From the NCBI GenBank assembly GCA_004552305.1, contig SFOX01000003.1, positions 1 through 64,000 of the forward strand: a DNA stretch of 64,000 bases. Reading direction: 5' to 3'. The notes under the pieces were generated by a model that was not told where the DNA came from, searched no databases, and saw nothing but the letters and a program-made list of their open reading frames with translations. The translations under genes and the position numbers were made by a program. Source of the DNA: Subdoligranulum variabile. Lineage in GTDB: Bacteria; Bacillota; Clostridia; Oscillospirales; Ruminococcaceae. Shown here in pieces: positions 40,695 through 49,264 of the stretch (position 1 is its first letter; every line of letters starts with the position of its first letter).

Positions 40695-42725
40695 ATGAGC
40701 GAACCGCGCAAGCTTCATACCGAGAGCGCATACGGTGCCTCACAGGATCAGTACGAAAAAGCTCGCCGCCTTGCGCAGCAGCAGGCTGCCCAGAATGCCC
40801 GCCGCCGTATCCAGCGCCCCGTGCAGCCGGTACAGGGGCGGCAGATCAACCAGCACCCCGCCGCGCAGCCTGCCGCACCCCAGCCGGAGGGACACACCCC
40901 CCAGCCCGCTGCCGCGCAGCCTGTGCCGCAGCCCGTTGTGCAGGAGCCGACCCCCCAGCCCATCGAGGAACCGCAGGAGCCTAAGCCCCTGACCCGCGCC
41001 CAGCGCCAGGCTATGGCATTGCGCGCCGATTACGAGCGCAAGTACGGTGCCAACGCAGTTACCAATACCCAGCGCATTGAACCGCAGCCCGCCCCGCGCC
41101 CGGTGCGCCCTGTCGCGTCGCAGCCCGCAGCCGCCCAACCGGCGGCACGCCCCGCTGCGGCACAGCCCGCCGGGCAGGAACACCGCCGCATTGTCCGCCC
41201 CGGGACAGCCGCCGCGCAGCCAGCGCGCCCGGCACAGGGGCAGGCAGGCACCCGCACCATCAACCGCACCCCGCGCCCCGCTGCAGCACAGCCCACGCAG
41301 CCCGCGCAGCCCGCAAAGGCTGCGCCCCGTCCCGCCCAGAATGCGATGTTTGACTATGACGCCGTGGTGAGCAGTGCTCCCCATAAGCCGCACAAGAGCA
41401 TTGAGCTGGAGCAGGACGCCCCCCGGCGCACCGGCGCGGGCGGCAAGCCGCCGCGCAAGCCCGGCAGCAGCCCGCAGGGCAGCGGCAAGGGCAAAAAGCC
41501 CAAGAAAAAGAAAAAGGGCAGCTGGTGGAAGACCCTGCTCATCGTTGTGCTGGTGCTGGCAATCATCTTCGGCGGCGCATTTGCCATCATCAGCAGTGCG
41601 CTGAAGCCCAACGGCGGCATCAACGGCACGATCATCAGTTCCATCGTCAACACGCCCAAGGCGTACCAAGGCAAGGAGTTCAACCTGCTGGTCGTGGGCA
41701 TTGACCGCTCGTCCGAGGAAAATTCGGGTTCCTCCGACGGCGTCAACGACGGTATGACCGATATGATCATGTGGCTGCACTTTGACAACGAAAACCAAAG
41801 TGTCAGTATGCTGCAGATCCCCCGCAACATTATGGTCACGACCGACCGCAGCGTTTCCAGCAACTACCAGATCAACGCCGTTGCCAAAACCCAGGGCAAC
41901 AGCGGCTACAACAATATTGACGCACTGGCGCAGCTTTTGTATGACCAGTTCAAGCTGGAATGCGACGGCTATATCAGCATCCGTCTGGAAGCCCTCAGCG
42001 AGCTGATCGACATCTTAGGCGGCATTGACGTCAACGTACCCGAAGAAATCGACTACCGCAATGTGGAGGGCGGCGGCAACAGCTACCTGCCCGCCGGCTA
42101 TCAGCGCCTGACCGGTGCCCAGGCCGAGTTTTTCCTGCGCGCGCGCAAAACCTACAACACCAGCGACCTCAAGCGCCTGGAGGTGCAGCGGTATTTCTAC
42201 TCGGCGCTGTTCGCCCGCCTGCGCAGTATGACGGTGGTCGACATCGCCCGTATGCTGCCCTTTATGCTGACCTATGTGGAAACCGACCTCAGTGTTTCCG
42301 AGCTGGTCAGCGTGGCGGTCAGTATGCTGAAGATCCATAGCGACAAAATCTGTCTGGCGCGTGTGCCTGTGTATATGGGTGATACGCTTAAGTGGCCGCT
42401 GAATGTGGAGAAGCCCAACAGCGTTGTTGTGGTCGCCAAGCAGGAAACCGCCGACGTGCTGAACCAGTATTTCCGCGCGGCAGACCGTCAGGTCGATGCG
42501 TCGGAGCTGAACGTCTGCCAGGCGCTGGACACCAGCGGTATGGCACCGCAGGACGCTGCTGTCAAGGTGATGAACGACCTGAACAAGGAGGTCCTTGACG
42601 CACAGCAGAACAACAACCATATTTCGGAAGGGGACACCGGCACCGATATCTACGAGGTCGTGCCGGACAGCGAACCCGCATCCGAAACCACCGACGGCGA
42701 CAGCACCGCTGAACCCGCCGCATAA
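40695..42725 (+). CDS. LytR-CpsA-Psr (LCP) family protein with a long Pro/Ala/Gln N-terminal region
   Basis: A 676-residue LCP phosphotransferase that attaches undecaprenyl-linked glycopolymers to peptidoglycan. Residues about 1-240 are a cytoplasmic low-complexity region of Pro, Ala, Gln and Arg; then a basic patch (GKKPKKKKKGSWW) and one membrane helix (LLIVVLVLAIIFGGAFAIIS, about 275-295). The LCP domain follows with NLLVVGIDRS, the DMIMWLHFDNENQSVSMLQIPRNIMV core and the conserved Arg in FFLRARKTYNTSDLKRLEVQRYF. The C-terminus is acidic. GGGAGG precedes the ATG at 40695; the frame is open 23 codons upstream but that overlaps yqeK. The N-terminal region is unusually long. Confidence 0.93.
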   Translation: MSEPRKLHTESAYGASQDQYEKARRLAQQQAAQNARRRIQRPVQPVQGRQINQHPAAQPAAPQPEGHTPQPAAAQPVPQPVVQEPTPQPIEEPQEPKPLTRAQRQAMALRADYERKYGANAVTNTQRIEPQPAPRPVRPVASQPAAAQPAARPAAAQPAGQEHRRIVRPGTAAAQPARPAQGQAGTRTINRTPRPAAAQPTQPAQPAKAAPRPAQNAMFDYDAVVSSAPHKPHKSIELEQDAPRRTGAGGKPPRKPGSSPQGSGKGKKPKKKKKGSWWKTLLIVVLVLAIIFGGAFAIISSALKPNGGINGTIISSIVNTPKAYQGKEFNLLVVGIDRSSEENSGSSDGVNDGMTDMIMWLHFDNENQSVSMLQIPRNIMVTTDRSVSSNYQINAVAKTQGNSGYNNIDALAQLLYDQFKLECDGYISIRLEALSELIDILGGIDVNVPEEIDYRNVEGGGNSYLPAGYQRLTGAQAEFFLRARKTYNTSDLKRLEVQRYFYSALFARLRSMTVVDIARMLPFMLTYVETDLSVSELVSVAVSMLKIHSDKICLARVPVYMGDTLKWPLNVEKPNSVVVVAKQETADVLNQYFRAADRQVDASELNVCQALDTSGMAPQDAAVKVMNDLNKEVLDAQQNNNHISEGDTGTDIYEVVPDSEPASETTDGDSTAEPAA

Positions 42726-42736
42726 GGAGAGCATCT

Positions 42737-43114
42737 ATGCAAAGCAAGGAAATTGCCATCCGTCTGGCGCGTGCGCTGGACTCGAAAAAGGCGCTGAACG
42801 TCCGCATTCTGGCGGTTGAGGCGCTGACCACCGTGACCGAGTATTTTGTCATTGCCACCGGCACCTCCACCACCCATGTGGGCGCGTTGGCGGACGAAGC
42901 GGAGTTCCAGCTGGGGCAGCAGGGCGTACCCGCCCTGCGCACCGAGGGACATGACGGCAAGCGCTGGGTGCTGCTGGATTACGGCTGCGTCATTGTCCAT
43001 GTCTTTACGCAGGAAGCCCACGATTACTACGACTTGGAGCATCTGTGGGCGGACGCCAAGGCAATTCCGGCATCGGAGTGGCTGCCGGAGGAAAAAGCCG
43101 CACAGCAGGGCTGA
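42737..43114 (+). CDS. rsfS: Ribosome silencing factor RsfS
   Basis: A 125-residue RsfS (YbeB/Iojap) that binds L14 and keeps 50S from joining 30S in poor nutrition. Family core: ALTTVTEYFVIATGTSTTHVGALADEAE, then GKRWVLLDYGCVIVHVFTQEAHDYYDLEHLWADAK. Preceded by AAGGAGAG and an ATG at 42737. Usual place between the LCP gene and leuS. Confidence 0.95.
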   Translation: MQSKEIAIRLARALDSKKALNVRILAVEALTTVTEYFVIATGTSTTHVGALADEAEFQLGQQGVPALRTEGHDGKRWVLLDYGCVIVHVFTQEAHDYYDLEHLWADAKAIPASEWLPEEKAAQQG

Positions 43115-43160
43115 CGGCAAAAATCAAACATTCCAAACATTCGGGGAGAAAAGAGAAGTT

Positions 43161-45704
43161 ATGAAGTACGATTTTCAACAAGTTGAAGCCAAATGGCAAA
43201 AGGTCTGGAAGGACGAAAACACCTTCCATGCCGAAATCGACCACACCAAGCCAAAATTCTATGCGCTGGTCGAGTTCCCGTATCCTTCCGCCGCCGGTCT
43301 GCACGTCGGTCACCCCCGCAGCTACACCGCGCTGGACATCGTGGCGCGCAAAAAGCGCCAGTGCGGCTACAACGTGCTGTACCCCATGGGGTGGGATGCC
43401 TTCGGTCTGCCGACCGAGAACTTTGCCCTGAAAAACCACATCAACCCGGAAATCGTGACCGCCAAGAACGTAGCCCGCTTCAAAAGCCAGCTGCAGGCAC
43501 TGGGTCTGAGCTTTGACTGGGACCGCGAGGTCAACACCACCGACCCCGAATACTACAAGTGGACGCAGTGGATTTTTATACAGCTGTTCAAAAAAGGACT
43601 TGCCTACAAAAAGGAAACCACCGTCAACTACTGCACCGGCTGCAAGGTCGTTCTGGCGAACGAGGAAGTCGTCAACGGCGTGTGCGAGCGCTGCGGCAGC
43701 CCCGTTGTGCAGAAGAACAAGAGCCAGTGGATGCTGAAAATCACCGCCTACGCCGACCGCCTGATCGACGATCTGGACGAGGTGGACTACATTGACCGCG
43801 TCAAGACCCAGCAGCGCAACTGGATCGGGCGCAGCCACGGTGCCGAGATCAACTTTGACACCACCTGCGGCGATGTGCTGACCGTCTACACCACCCGCGC
43901 CGACACGCTGTTCGGCTGCACCTATATGGTCATCAGCCCCGAACACGCCTTTATCCGGAAGTGGACCGAGGCCGGTCTGATCGAAAACGCCGCCGAGGTC
44001 GCCGCCTATCAGGAGGAAGCCGCCCGCAAGTCCGACTTCGAGCGCACCGAGCTGAACAAGGACAAGACCGGCGTCGTCATCAAGGGCGTGCAGGCAATCA
44101 ACCCCGCCAACGGCAAGCAGGTGCCGATCTTTGTTTCCGACTACGTTCTGGCAACCTACGGCACCGGTGCCATTATGGCGGTGCCTGCCCACGACACCCG
44201 CGACTGGGCGTTTGCCAAAAAGTTCGGTATGCCCATTGTCGAGGTCGTCAAGGGTACCGTACCCAGCGACTTGGACAAAGAAGCCTTTACCGACGTTGCC
44301 ACCGGCACGCTGGTCAACTCCGACTTCCTGAACGGCCTTTCCGTGGAGGACGCCAAAGCCAAGATGTACGCCTGGCTGGAGGAAAACGGCAAGGGTCACA
44401 AGCAGGTCAACTTCAAGCTGCGCGACTGGGTGTTCAGCCGTCAGCGCTACTGGGGCGAGCCGATCCCCATGGTCAACTGCCCCAAGTGCGGCTGGGTACC
44501 CCTGCCCGAAAGCGAGCTGCCCCTGCGCCTGCCGGAAATCAAGGACTTTGAGCCGGGCGAAAACGGCGAAAGCCCGCTGGCACGCCACACCGAGTGGGTC
44601 AACACCACCTGCCCGTGCTGCGGCGGCGAAGCAAAGCGCGAAACCGACACCATGCCCCAGTGGGCTGGTTCCAGCTGGTATTTCCTGCGCTACTGCGATC
44701 CCCACAACCACGACGCCCTTGCCAGCAAGGAGGCGCTGGAATACTGGAGCCCCGTGGACTGGTACAACGGCGGTATGGAGCATACCACCCTGCACCTGCT
44801 GTACAGCCGTTTCTGGCATAAATTCCTGTACGACCTCGGCGTAGTGCCTACCAAGGAGCCGTACCAGAAGCGTACCTCCCACGGTATGATCTTGGGTCTG
44901 AACCCCCACGCCTACGAAAACCAGCCCGAGGCGGAGCGCAAGCGCCTGCTGGCAGAGTACGGCGATGAAAAGGCTGCCCGCGCCGCGCTGGTCAACAAAT
45001 ACGGCGAAATGGCAGAGCATCCCATTGTCAAGATGTCCAAGTCTTTGGGCAACGTGGTCAACCCCGACGATGTTGTGGCAGAGTACGGCGCCGACACCCT
45101 GCGTATGTATGAGATGTTCATCGGCGACTTTGAAAAGGCCGCCCCGTGGAACACCTCCTCCATCAAGGGCTGCAAGCGCTTCTTGGATAAGATCTGGTCG
45201 ATGAGCGAAAAGCTGATCGACGGCGAGGGCGTGCGCCCCGAGCTGGAAGCCGTTGCCAACCGTACCATCAAGAAGGTAGGGGAGGACATCGACGCGCTGA
45301 AGGCGAACACCGCCATTGCCCAGCTGATGATCTACGTCAACGCCCTGAGCGATAAGGGCGGCGCCACCAAGGCAGAGTACGAGATTTTGCTGCAGCTGCT
45401 GAACCCCTTTGCCCCGCATATGACCGAGGAGTTGTGGCAGCAGCTGGGTCACACCGAGCAGCTGGCGTACTATCCGTGGCCGGTCTACGACGAAGCCAAA
45501 TGTGTCGAGCAGACCATTGAGATCGCCGTGCAGGTCAACGGTAAGGTCAAGGCGCGCATTATGGTGCCTGCCGCCATCGAGAGTGCCGACGCCATCGCCC
45601 GCGCCAAGCAGGAGCCTGCCGTTGCCGAGGCTATGGCGGGCAAGACCGTTGCCAAGGAAATTTACGTCAAGGGCAAGCTGGTCAACATCGCCGTCAAGGG
45701 CTGA
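43161..45704 (+). CDS. leuS: Leucyl-tRNA synthetase
   Basis: An 847-residue class I synthetase that charges tRNA-Leu. HIGH motif in SAAGLHVGHPRSYTALD near residue 45; CP1 editing domain with the ATYGTGAIMAVPAHDTRD motif near 335; zinc-like cysteines (CPKCGWVPLPES and CPCCGGE); KMSKS in VKMSKSLGNVVNPDD near 625; anticodon-binding C-terminus intact. The ATG at 43161 follows GGGGAGAAAAGAGAAG; the open frame begins 105 codons earlier inside rsfS and is rejected. I see no T-box in the 46-base gap, so its expression is set by the upstream operon. Confidence 0.97.
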   Translation: MKYDFQQVEAKWQKVWKDENTFHAEIDHTKPKFYALVEFPYPSAAGLHVGHPRSYTALDIVARKKRQCGYNVLYPMGWDAFGLPTENFALKNHINPEIVTAKNVARFKSQLQALGLSFDWDREVNTTDPEYYKWTQWIFIQLFKKGLAYKKETTVNYCTGCKVVLANEEVVNGVCERCGSPVVQKNKSQWMLKITAYADRLIDDLDEVDYIDRVKTQQRNWIGRSHGAEINFDTTCGDVLTVYTTRADTLFGCTYMVISPEHAFIRKWTEAGLIENAAEVAAYQEEAARKSDFERTELNKDKTGVVIKGVQAINPANGKQVPIFVSDYVLATYGTGAIMAVPAHDTRDWAFAKKFGMPIVEVVKGTVPSDLDKEAFTDVATGTLVNSDFLNGLSVEDAKAKMYAWLEENGKGHKQVNFKLRDWVFSRQRYWGEPIPMVNCPKCGWVPLPESELPLRLPEIKDFEPGENGESPLARHTEWVNTTCPCCGGEAKRETDTMPQWAGSSWYFLRYCDPHNHDALASKEALEYWSPVDWYNGGMEHTTLHLLYSRFWHKFLYDLGVVPTKEPYQKRTSHGMILGLNPHAYENQPEAERKRLLAEYGDEKAARAALVNKYGEMAEHPIVKMSKSLGNVVNPDDVVAEYGADTLRMYEMFIGDFEKAAPWNTSSIKGCKRFLDKIWSMSEKLIDGEGVRPELEAVANRTIKKVGEDIDALKANTAIAQLMIYVNALSDKGGATKAEYEILLQLLNPFAPHMTEELWQQLGHTEQLAYYPWPVYDEAKCVEQTIEIAVQVNGKVKARIMVPAAIESADAIARAKQEPAVAEAMAGKTVAKEIYVKGKLVNIAVKG

Positions 45705-45718
45705 TATCTAAAAAATGC

Positions 45719-45749
45719 AACAGCCACGGAATTTTCCGTGGCTGTTTTT
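45719..45749 (+). terminator. Terminator after leuS
   Basis: A 12-bp perfect stem (45719-45730 with 45735-45746) and T residues to 45749. It closes the long plus-strand run that begins near 26.7 kb. Confidence 0.9.
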
Positions 45750-45868
45750 GTGTGAAAAACGATAGGGAATACGGCAAAAGCCGCCAAACCGGGCGGCTTC
45801 AGGCTGTTGAAAAGTTCTTGTAGTATCGTGGTAATTCCAAAACTTTACTTTTCGTTTTAATGGACTAG

Positions 45869-45974
45869 TAGGGGGCGAGCATTGCTCGCCCGTGCCCGTT
45901 TGCCTTATAAGAAAACCGTCCCGGAAAGCGCGATGCTGCGCCAAGTTGGCGGGCGACCCATGGTCGCCCCTACA
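45869..45974. repeat. MITE-like short inverted-repeat element, about 105 bp
   Basis: The ends read TAGGGGGCGAGCATTGCTCGCCC at the left and GGGCGACCCATGGTCGCCCCTA at the right. They are inverted copies (TAGGGGGCGA/TCGCCCCTA) and each end is itself a small hairpin. About 60 bases with no gene lie between. It has the look of a non-autonomous transposable or REP-like element that I recall from other gut Firmicutes. In the 299-base gap between leuS and nrdG the rest, 45750-45868 and 45975-46003, shows nothing I can support. Confidence 0.7.
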
Positions 45975-46003
45975 CATTCAACAAACCAAGAATGCGCTTT
46001 TTG

Positions 46004-46552
46004 TTACATTTTGTGGTCGGCAAACAGGGGGTCGTCCTGCCACGGCACAACGTGTCCGGCGGCGCGGGTGGCGTTCATATCAATGATGCGCTGGTTGCTG
46101 CTGCCGCGGAACCGCAGGCTGATATCGTGCTGATCCTGCACAAAATCGCCGTCCACCAGCACGTCAATATACTGCAAAAGCTCGTCGGTCACCTCGCACC
46201 GCCCTGGGCCGGGCTGCAAAATATCGCGCTCATAGGTATTGCCGGTGTAGCACCAGATGGTCTTGTGGGGGTACAGCGCCTTTACGCTTTTTACAAAGGG
46301 CAGCAGGGCGCGCTGGTTTTCCGGCTCCAGCGGCTCGCCCCCCAGCAGGGACAGACCGTTGATGTAATTCGGCTCCAGACTTTGCAGAATTTCGTTGCGC
46401 ACCTCCTTGGTAAAGGGCGCACCGTAGTTGAAATCCCACGCCACGGCGTTGAAGCAGTTGGGGCAGTGGCGGCGGCAGCCTGAAACAAACAGGCTGGTGC
46501 GCACTCCCTCCCCGTTGGCAATATCACAATATTTAATGGTAGCGTAATTCAT
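46004..46552 (-). CDS. nrdG: Anaerobic ribonucleotide reductase activating protein
   Basis: A 182-residue radical-SAM activase that places the glycyl radical on NrdD. The N-terminus holds the CxxxCxxC cluster motif in SGCRRHCPNCFN (near residue 25), and PLEPENQ and GYTGNTYE-type SAM contacts follow (LLGGEPLEPEN, WCYTGNTYERDI). Full length. It is divergent from nrdD, with its own promoter and NrdR-like sites in the shared 413-base region. Confidence 0.95.
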   Translation of the reverse strand: MNYATIKYCDIANGEGVRTSLFVSGCRRHCPNCFNAVAWDFNYGAPFTKEVRNEILQSLEPNYINGLSLLGGEPLEPENQRALLPFVKSVKALYPHKTIWCYTGNTYERDILQPGPGRCEVTDELLQYIDVLVDGDFVQDQHDISLRFRGSSNQRIIDMNATRAAGHVVPWQDDPLFADHKM

Positions 46553-46584
46553 AACAGCAGGTTCTCCTTAACGGGGGCGGCAGC

Positions 46585-46598
46585 CACTATATCTTGTA
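46585..46598 (-). promoter_or_regulatory. Candidate NrdR box in the nrdG leader
   Basis: CACTATATCTTGTA matches the NrdR consensus CAC-W-ATATAT-W-GTG at 12 of 14 positions. It lies downstream of the predicted nrdG start point, within the leader. A partner about 31 bases away (46615-46628) is only a weak half match. Confidence 0.5.
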
Positions 46599-46631
46599 TA
46601 AAAAGCGGCAAAACCCCCAAACTCTGTACAT

Positions 46632-46660
46632 AGTATAGCAGGGTCGCCGCGGTTATGCAA
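46632..46660 (-). promoter_or_regulatory. Predicted promoter of nrdG
   Basis: Minus strand: -35 TTGCAT (46655-46660), 17-base spacer, -10 TATACT (46632-46637). Confidence 0.7.
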
Positions 46661-46788
46661 GCCCCGGCACGGCAGGGATGTTGCGATTTTACACGCTGCA
46701 TCGCATTTTTGCATAAAACTGCTCAAAATACACAAAAAAACGCGGCATTTTTCGGCACCCGTCTTTTTGCACGATACTGCGATGAAAA

Positions 46789-46802
46789 TGCAATATTTTG
46801 CG
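46789..46802 (+). promoter_or_regulatory. Candidate NrdR box 1 of nrdD
   Basis: TGCAATATTTTGCG fits CAC-W-ATATAT-W-GTG at 10 of 14 positions. Its start is exactly 31 bases before box 2, about three DNA turns, the usual NrdR spacing. Confidence 0.55.
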
Positions 46803-46819
46803 GATTTACGCATTTTGAC

Positions 46820-46833
46820 CACAAGATATTGTG
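46820..46833 (+). promoter_or_regulatory. Candidate NrdR box 2 of nrdD
   Basis: CACAAGATATTGTG fits the NrdR consensus at 13 of 14 positions and ends 10 bases before the nrdD -35, a position suited to blocking RNA polymerase when dATP is plentiful. Confidence 0.75.
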
Positions 46834-46843
46834 GTTTTGCCTA

Positions 46844-46872
46844 TTGACTTTCCCTTGGCGGTGCGGTATGAT
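46844..46872 (+). promoter_or_regulatory. Predicted promoter of nrdD
   Basis: -35 TTGACT (46844-46849), 17-base spacer, -10 TATGAT (46867-46872), about 95 bases before the nrdD ATG. Confidence 0.8.
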
Positions 46873-46965
46873 AAGGATGCTCGCAAATGCGGCGTTATAC
46901 ATTGCAAATTGTTATACGATATGTATTAAACAACCTGCTATCATCATTTTTTAAGGGGATTCGGT

Positions 46966-49143
46966 ATGAAAATCATCAAGCGCAACGGCAGCGAAGCCGT
47001 ATTCGACATTACCAAAATTATTGCGGCGATCACCAAGGCCAACAACGTTGTAGCAGAAAACCAGCGCTTGACCAAGGAGCAGGTCATTGATATCTCGGAC
47101 AAGGTGCAGAAAATCTGCCTGAAGCGCGGTCACGCGATGAACGTTGAGGAAATTCAGGACCTTGTCGAAAACGCCATTATGGAAACCGGCGCCCACGAGG
47201 TAGCGCGCAAGTACATCACCTACCGCTATGTGCAAAGCCTCAAGCGCACCCACAACACCACGGACGACAAAATTCTCTCGCTGATCGAGTGCAACAACGA
47301 GGAAGTCAAGCAGGAAAACTCCAACAAAAACCCCACCGTCAACAGCGTCCAGCGCGACTATATGGCGGGTGAGGTCAGCAAGGACCTGACCATGCGTATG
47401 CTGCTGCCGCAGGAGGTCGTCAAGGCGCACGAGGAGGGCATCATCCACTTCCACGATGCCGACTACTACGCCCAGCATATGCACAACTGCGATCTTGTCA
47501 ACCTGGAGGATATGCTGCAAAACGGCACGGTAATTTCCGGCACTTTGATCGAGAAGCCGCATTCCTTCTCCACCGCCTGCAACATTGCCACCCAGATCAT
47601 TGCACAGGTCGCCTCCAGCCAGTACGGCGGTCAGAGCATCAGCCTGACCCATCTGGCACCCTTTGTGGATGTCAGCCGCAAAAAGATCCGCCGCGATGTC
47701 GAAGCGGAGCTGGCAGACCTCGGCATCAACCCCGGTGAGGAAAAGGTTTCCGAAATTGTGGAAAAGCGCCTGCGCGAGGAGATCAAGCGCGGTGTGCAGA
47801 CCATCCAGTATCAGGTCGTCACGCTGATGACCACCAACGGTCAGGCACCGTTCATCACGGTCTTTATGTATCTGAACGAGGCAGGGGACAACCTGCGCCT
47901 GAAATCCGACCTTGCCATCATCATTGAGGAAATGCTGCGCCAGCGCTATCAGGGCGTCAAGAACGAGGCGGGCGTCTGGATCACCCCTGCGTTCCCCAAG
48001 CTGATTTATGTGCTGGAGGATGACAACGTCTACGAGGGGCAGCCCTACTTCTATCTGACCAAGCTGGCAGCCAAATGCACCGCCAAGCGCATGGTGCCGG
48101 ACTACATCAGCGAAAAGAAGATGAAGGAGTACAAGGTTGACAAAAACGGCGAGGGTCACTGCTACACCTGCATGGGCTGCCGCAGCTTCCTGACCCCCTA
48201 TGTGGACGAAAACGGCAAGCCGAAGTATTACGGGCGCTTCAATCAGGGCGTTGTGACCATCAACCTGGTGGACGTGGCGCTGTCCAGCGGCGGCGACTTT
48301 GATAAATTCTGGAAAATCTTTGACGAGCGTCTGGAGCTGTGCCACAAGGCGCTGATGTGCCGCCACAACCGCCTGAAGGGTACGCTGAGCGATGCCGCGC
48401 CCATCCTGTGGCAGTACGGTGCGCTGGCGCGCCTTGGCAAGGGCGAAACCATCGACAAACTGCTGTACGGCGGCTACTCCACCATCAGCCTTGGCTATGC
48501 GGGCCTGTACGAGTGCTGCAAGTATATGACCGGCAAGAGCCACACCGACCCCGCCGCCAAGCCCTTTGCGCTGAACGTGATGCAGCATATGAACGATGCC
48601 TGCGCGCGCTGGAAGCAGCAGCACAACATTGATTTCAGCCTGTACGGCACCCCGCTGGAATCCACCACCTACAAGTTTGCCAAGTGCCTGCAAAAGCGCT
48701 TTGGCGTGGTACCCGGCATCACCGACCGCAATTATATCACCAACTCCTACCACGTCCATGTTTCCGAGAAGATCGACGCCTTCACCAAGCTCAAGTTTGA
48801 GAGCGAGTTCCAGAAGCTTTCTCCGGGCGGTGCCATCAGCTATGTCGAGGTCCCCAATATGCAGGACAACCTCGAAGCGGTCATCAAGGTCATGCAGTTC
48901 ATCTACGACAACATTATGTATGCCGAGCTGAACACCAAGAGCGACTACTGCCAGGTCTGCGGCTATGACGGCGAGATCAGCATTGTGCAGGAGGACGGCA
49001 AGCTGATCTGGGAATGCCCCAAGTGCCACAACCGTGACCAGAACAAGCTCAATGTTGCCCGCCGCACCTGCGGTTACATCGGCACCCAGTTCTGGAATCA
49101 GGGGCGCACCGCCGAAATCAAGGACCGCGTGCTGCACCTGTAA
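46966..49143 (+). CDS. nrdD: Anaerobic ribonucleoside-triphosphate reductase
   Basis: A 725-residue class III reductase that makes dNTPs without oxygen. An N-terminal ATP-cone (KIIKRNGSEAVFDITKIIAAI) gives dATP feedback. The glycyl-radical barrel includes GHCYTCMGCRSFLTPYVDENG, with substrate cysteines, and the C-terminal zinc site CQVCGYDGEI and WECPKCHN. The radical glycine is in ARRTCGYIGTQFWNQGR near residue 700. AAGGGG precedes the ATG. It is activated by NrdG, encoded divergently, and both are likely under NrdR control. Presence supports an anaerobe. Confidence 0.97.
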   Translation: MKIIKRNGSEAVFDITKIIAAITKANNVVAENQRLTKEQVIDISDKVQKICLKRGHAMNVEEIQDLVENAIMETGAHEVARKYITYRYVQSLKRTHNTTDDKILSLIECNNEEVKQENSNKNPTVNSVQRDYMAGEVSKDLTMRMLLPQEVVKAHEEGIIHFHDADYYAQHMHNCDLVNLEDMLQNGTVISGTLIEKPHSFSTACNIATQIIAQVASSQYGGQSISLTHLAPFVDVSRKKIRRDVEAELADLGINPGEEKVSEIVEKRLREEIKRGVQTIQYQVVTLMTTNGQAPFITVFMYLNEAGDNLRLKSDLAIIIEEMLRQRYQGVKNEAGVWITPAFPKLIYVLEDDNVYEGQPYFYLTKLAAKCTAKRMVPDYISEKKMKEYKVDKNGEGHCYTCMGCRSFLTPYVDENGKPKYYGRFNQGVVTINLVDVALSSGGDFDKFWKIFDERLELCHKALMCRHNRLKGTLSDAAPILWQYGALARLGKGETIDKLLYGGYSTISLGYAGLYECCKYMTGKSHTDPAAKPFALNVMQHMNDACARWKQQHNIDFSLYGTPLESTTYKFAKCLQKRFGVVPGITDRNYITNSYHVHVSEKIDAFTKLKFESEFQKLSPGGAISYVEVPNMQDNLEAVIKVMQFIYDNIMYAELNTKSDYCQVCGYDGEISIVQEDGKLIWECPKCHNRDQNKLNVARRTCGYIGTQFWNQGRTAEIKDRVLHL

Positions 49144-49146
49144 GCA

Positions 49147-49175
49147 TTGACAAAATCCGCGTTTTGTGCTTAAAT
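49147..49175 (+). promoter_or_regulatory. Predicted promoter of trpS
   Basis: Perfect -35 TTGACA (49147-49152), 17-base spacer, -10 TTAAAT (49170-49175), directly after the nrdD stop. Confidence 0.72.
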
Positions 49176-49205
49176 TACACTATACGCGAATGAAGAAAAA
49201 CACCC

Positions 49206-49246
49206 ACCGCCCGGCGCGAATTTCCCCTTCGCGCCGGGCGGTTCTT
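49206..49246 (+). terminator. Strong leader hairpin before trpS (weak terminator or attenuator)
   Basis: A perfect 15-bp CG-rich stem (49206-49220 with 49228-49242), TTTCCCC loop, then TCTT. It lies after the trpS promoter and 22 bases before the trpS ATG. The short U tract makes efficient termination doubtful; it could also end nrdD transcripts. No T-box core is seen. Confidence 0.55.
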
Positions 49247-49264
49247 AGAATAGGGAGGTCTACT

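Noticed and set aside
43005..45452. 815-codon open frame antisense to leuS
   Set aside because: It lies entirely opposite a full-length, recognisable leuS, reads as Gly/Val/Ala/His-rich low-information protein and has no family motif. Long antisense frames here come from the GC-biased codon pattern.
46951..49137. 728-codon open frame antisense to nrdD
   Set aside because: Same reasoning: opposite a complete nrdD, no ribosome site or motif.
49176..49264. T-box riboswitch before trpS
   Set aside because: The leader is only about 85 bases with one hairpin and no conserved T-box core, too short for a specifier domain.
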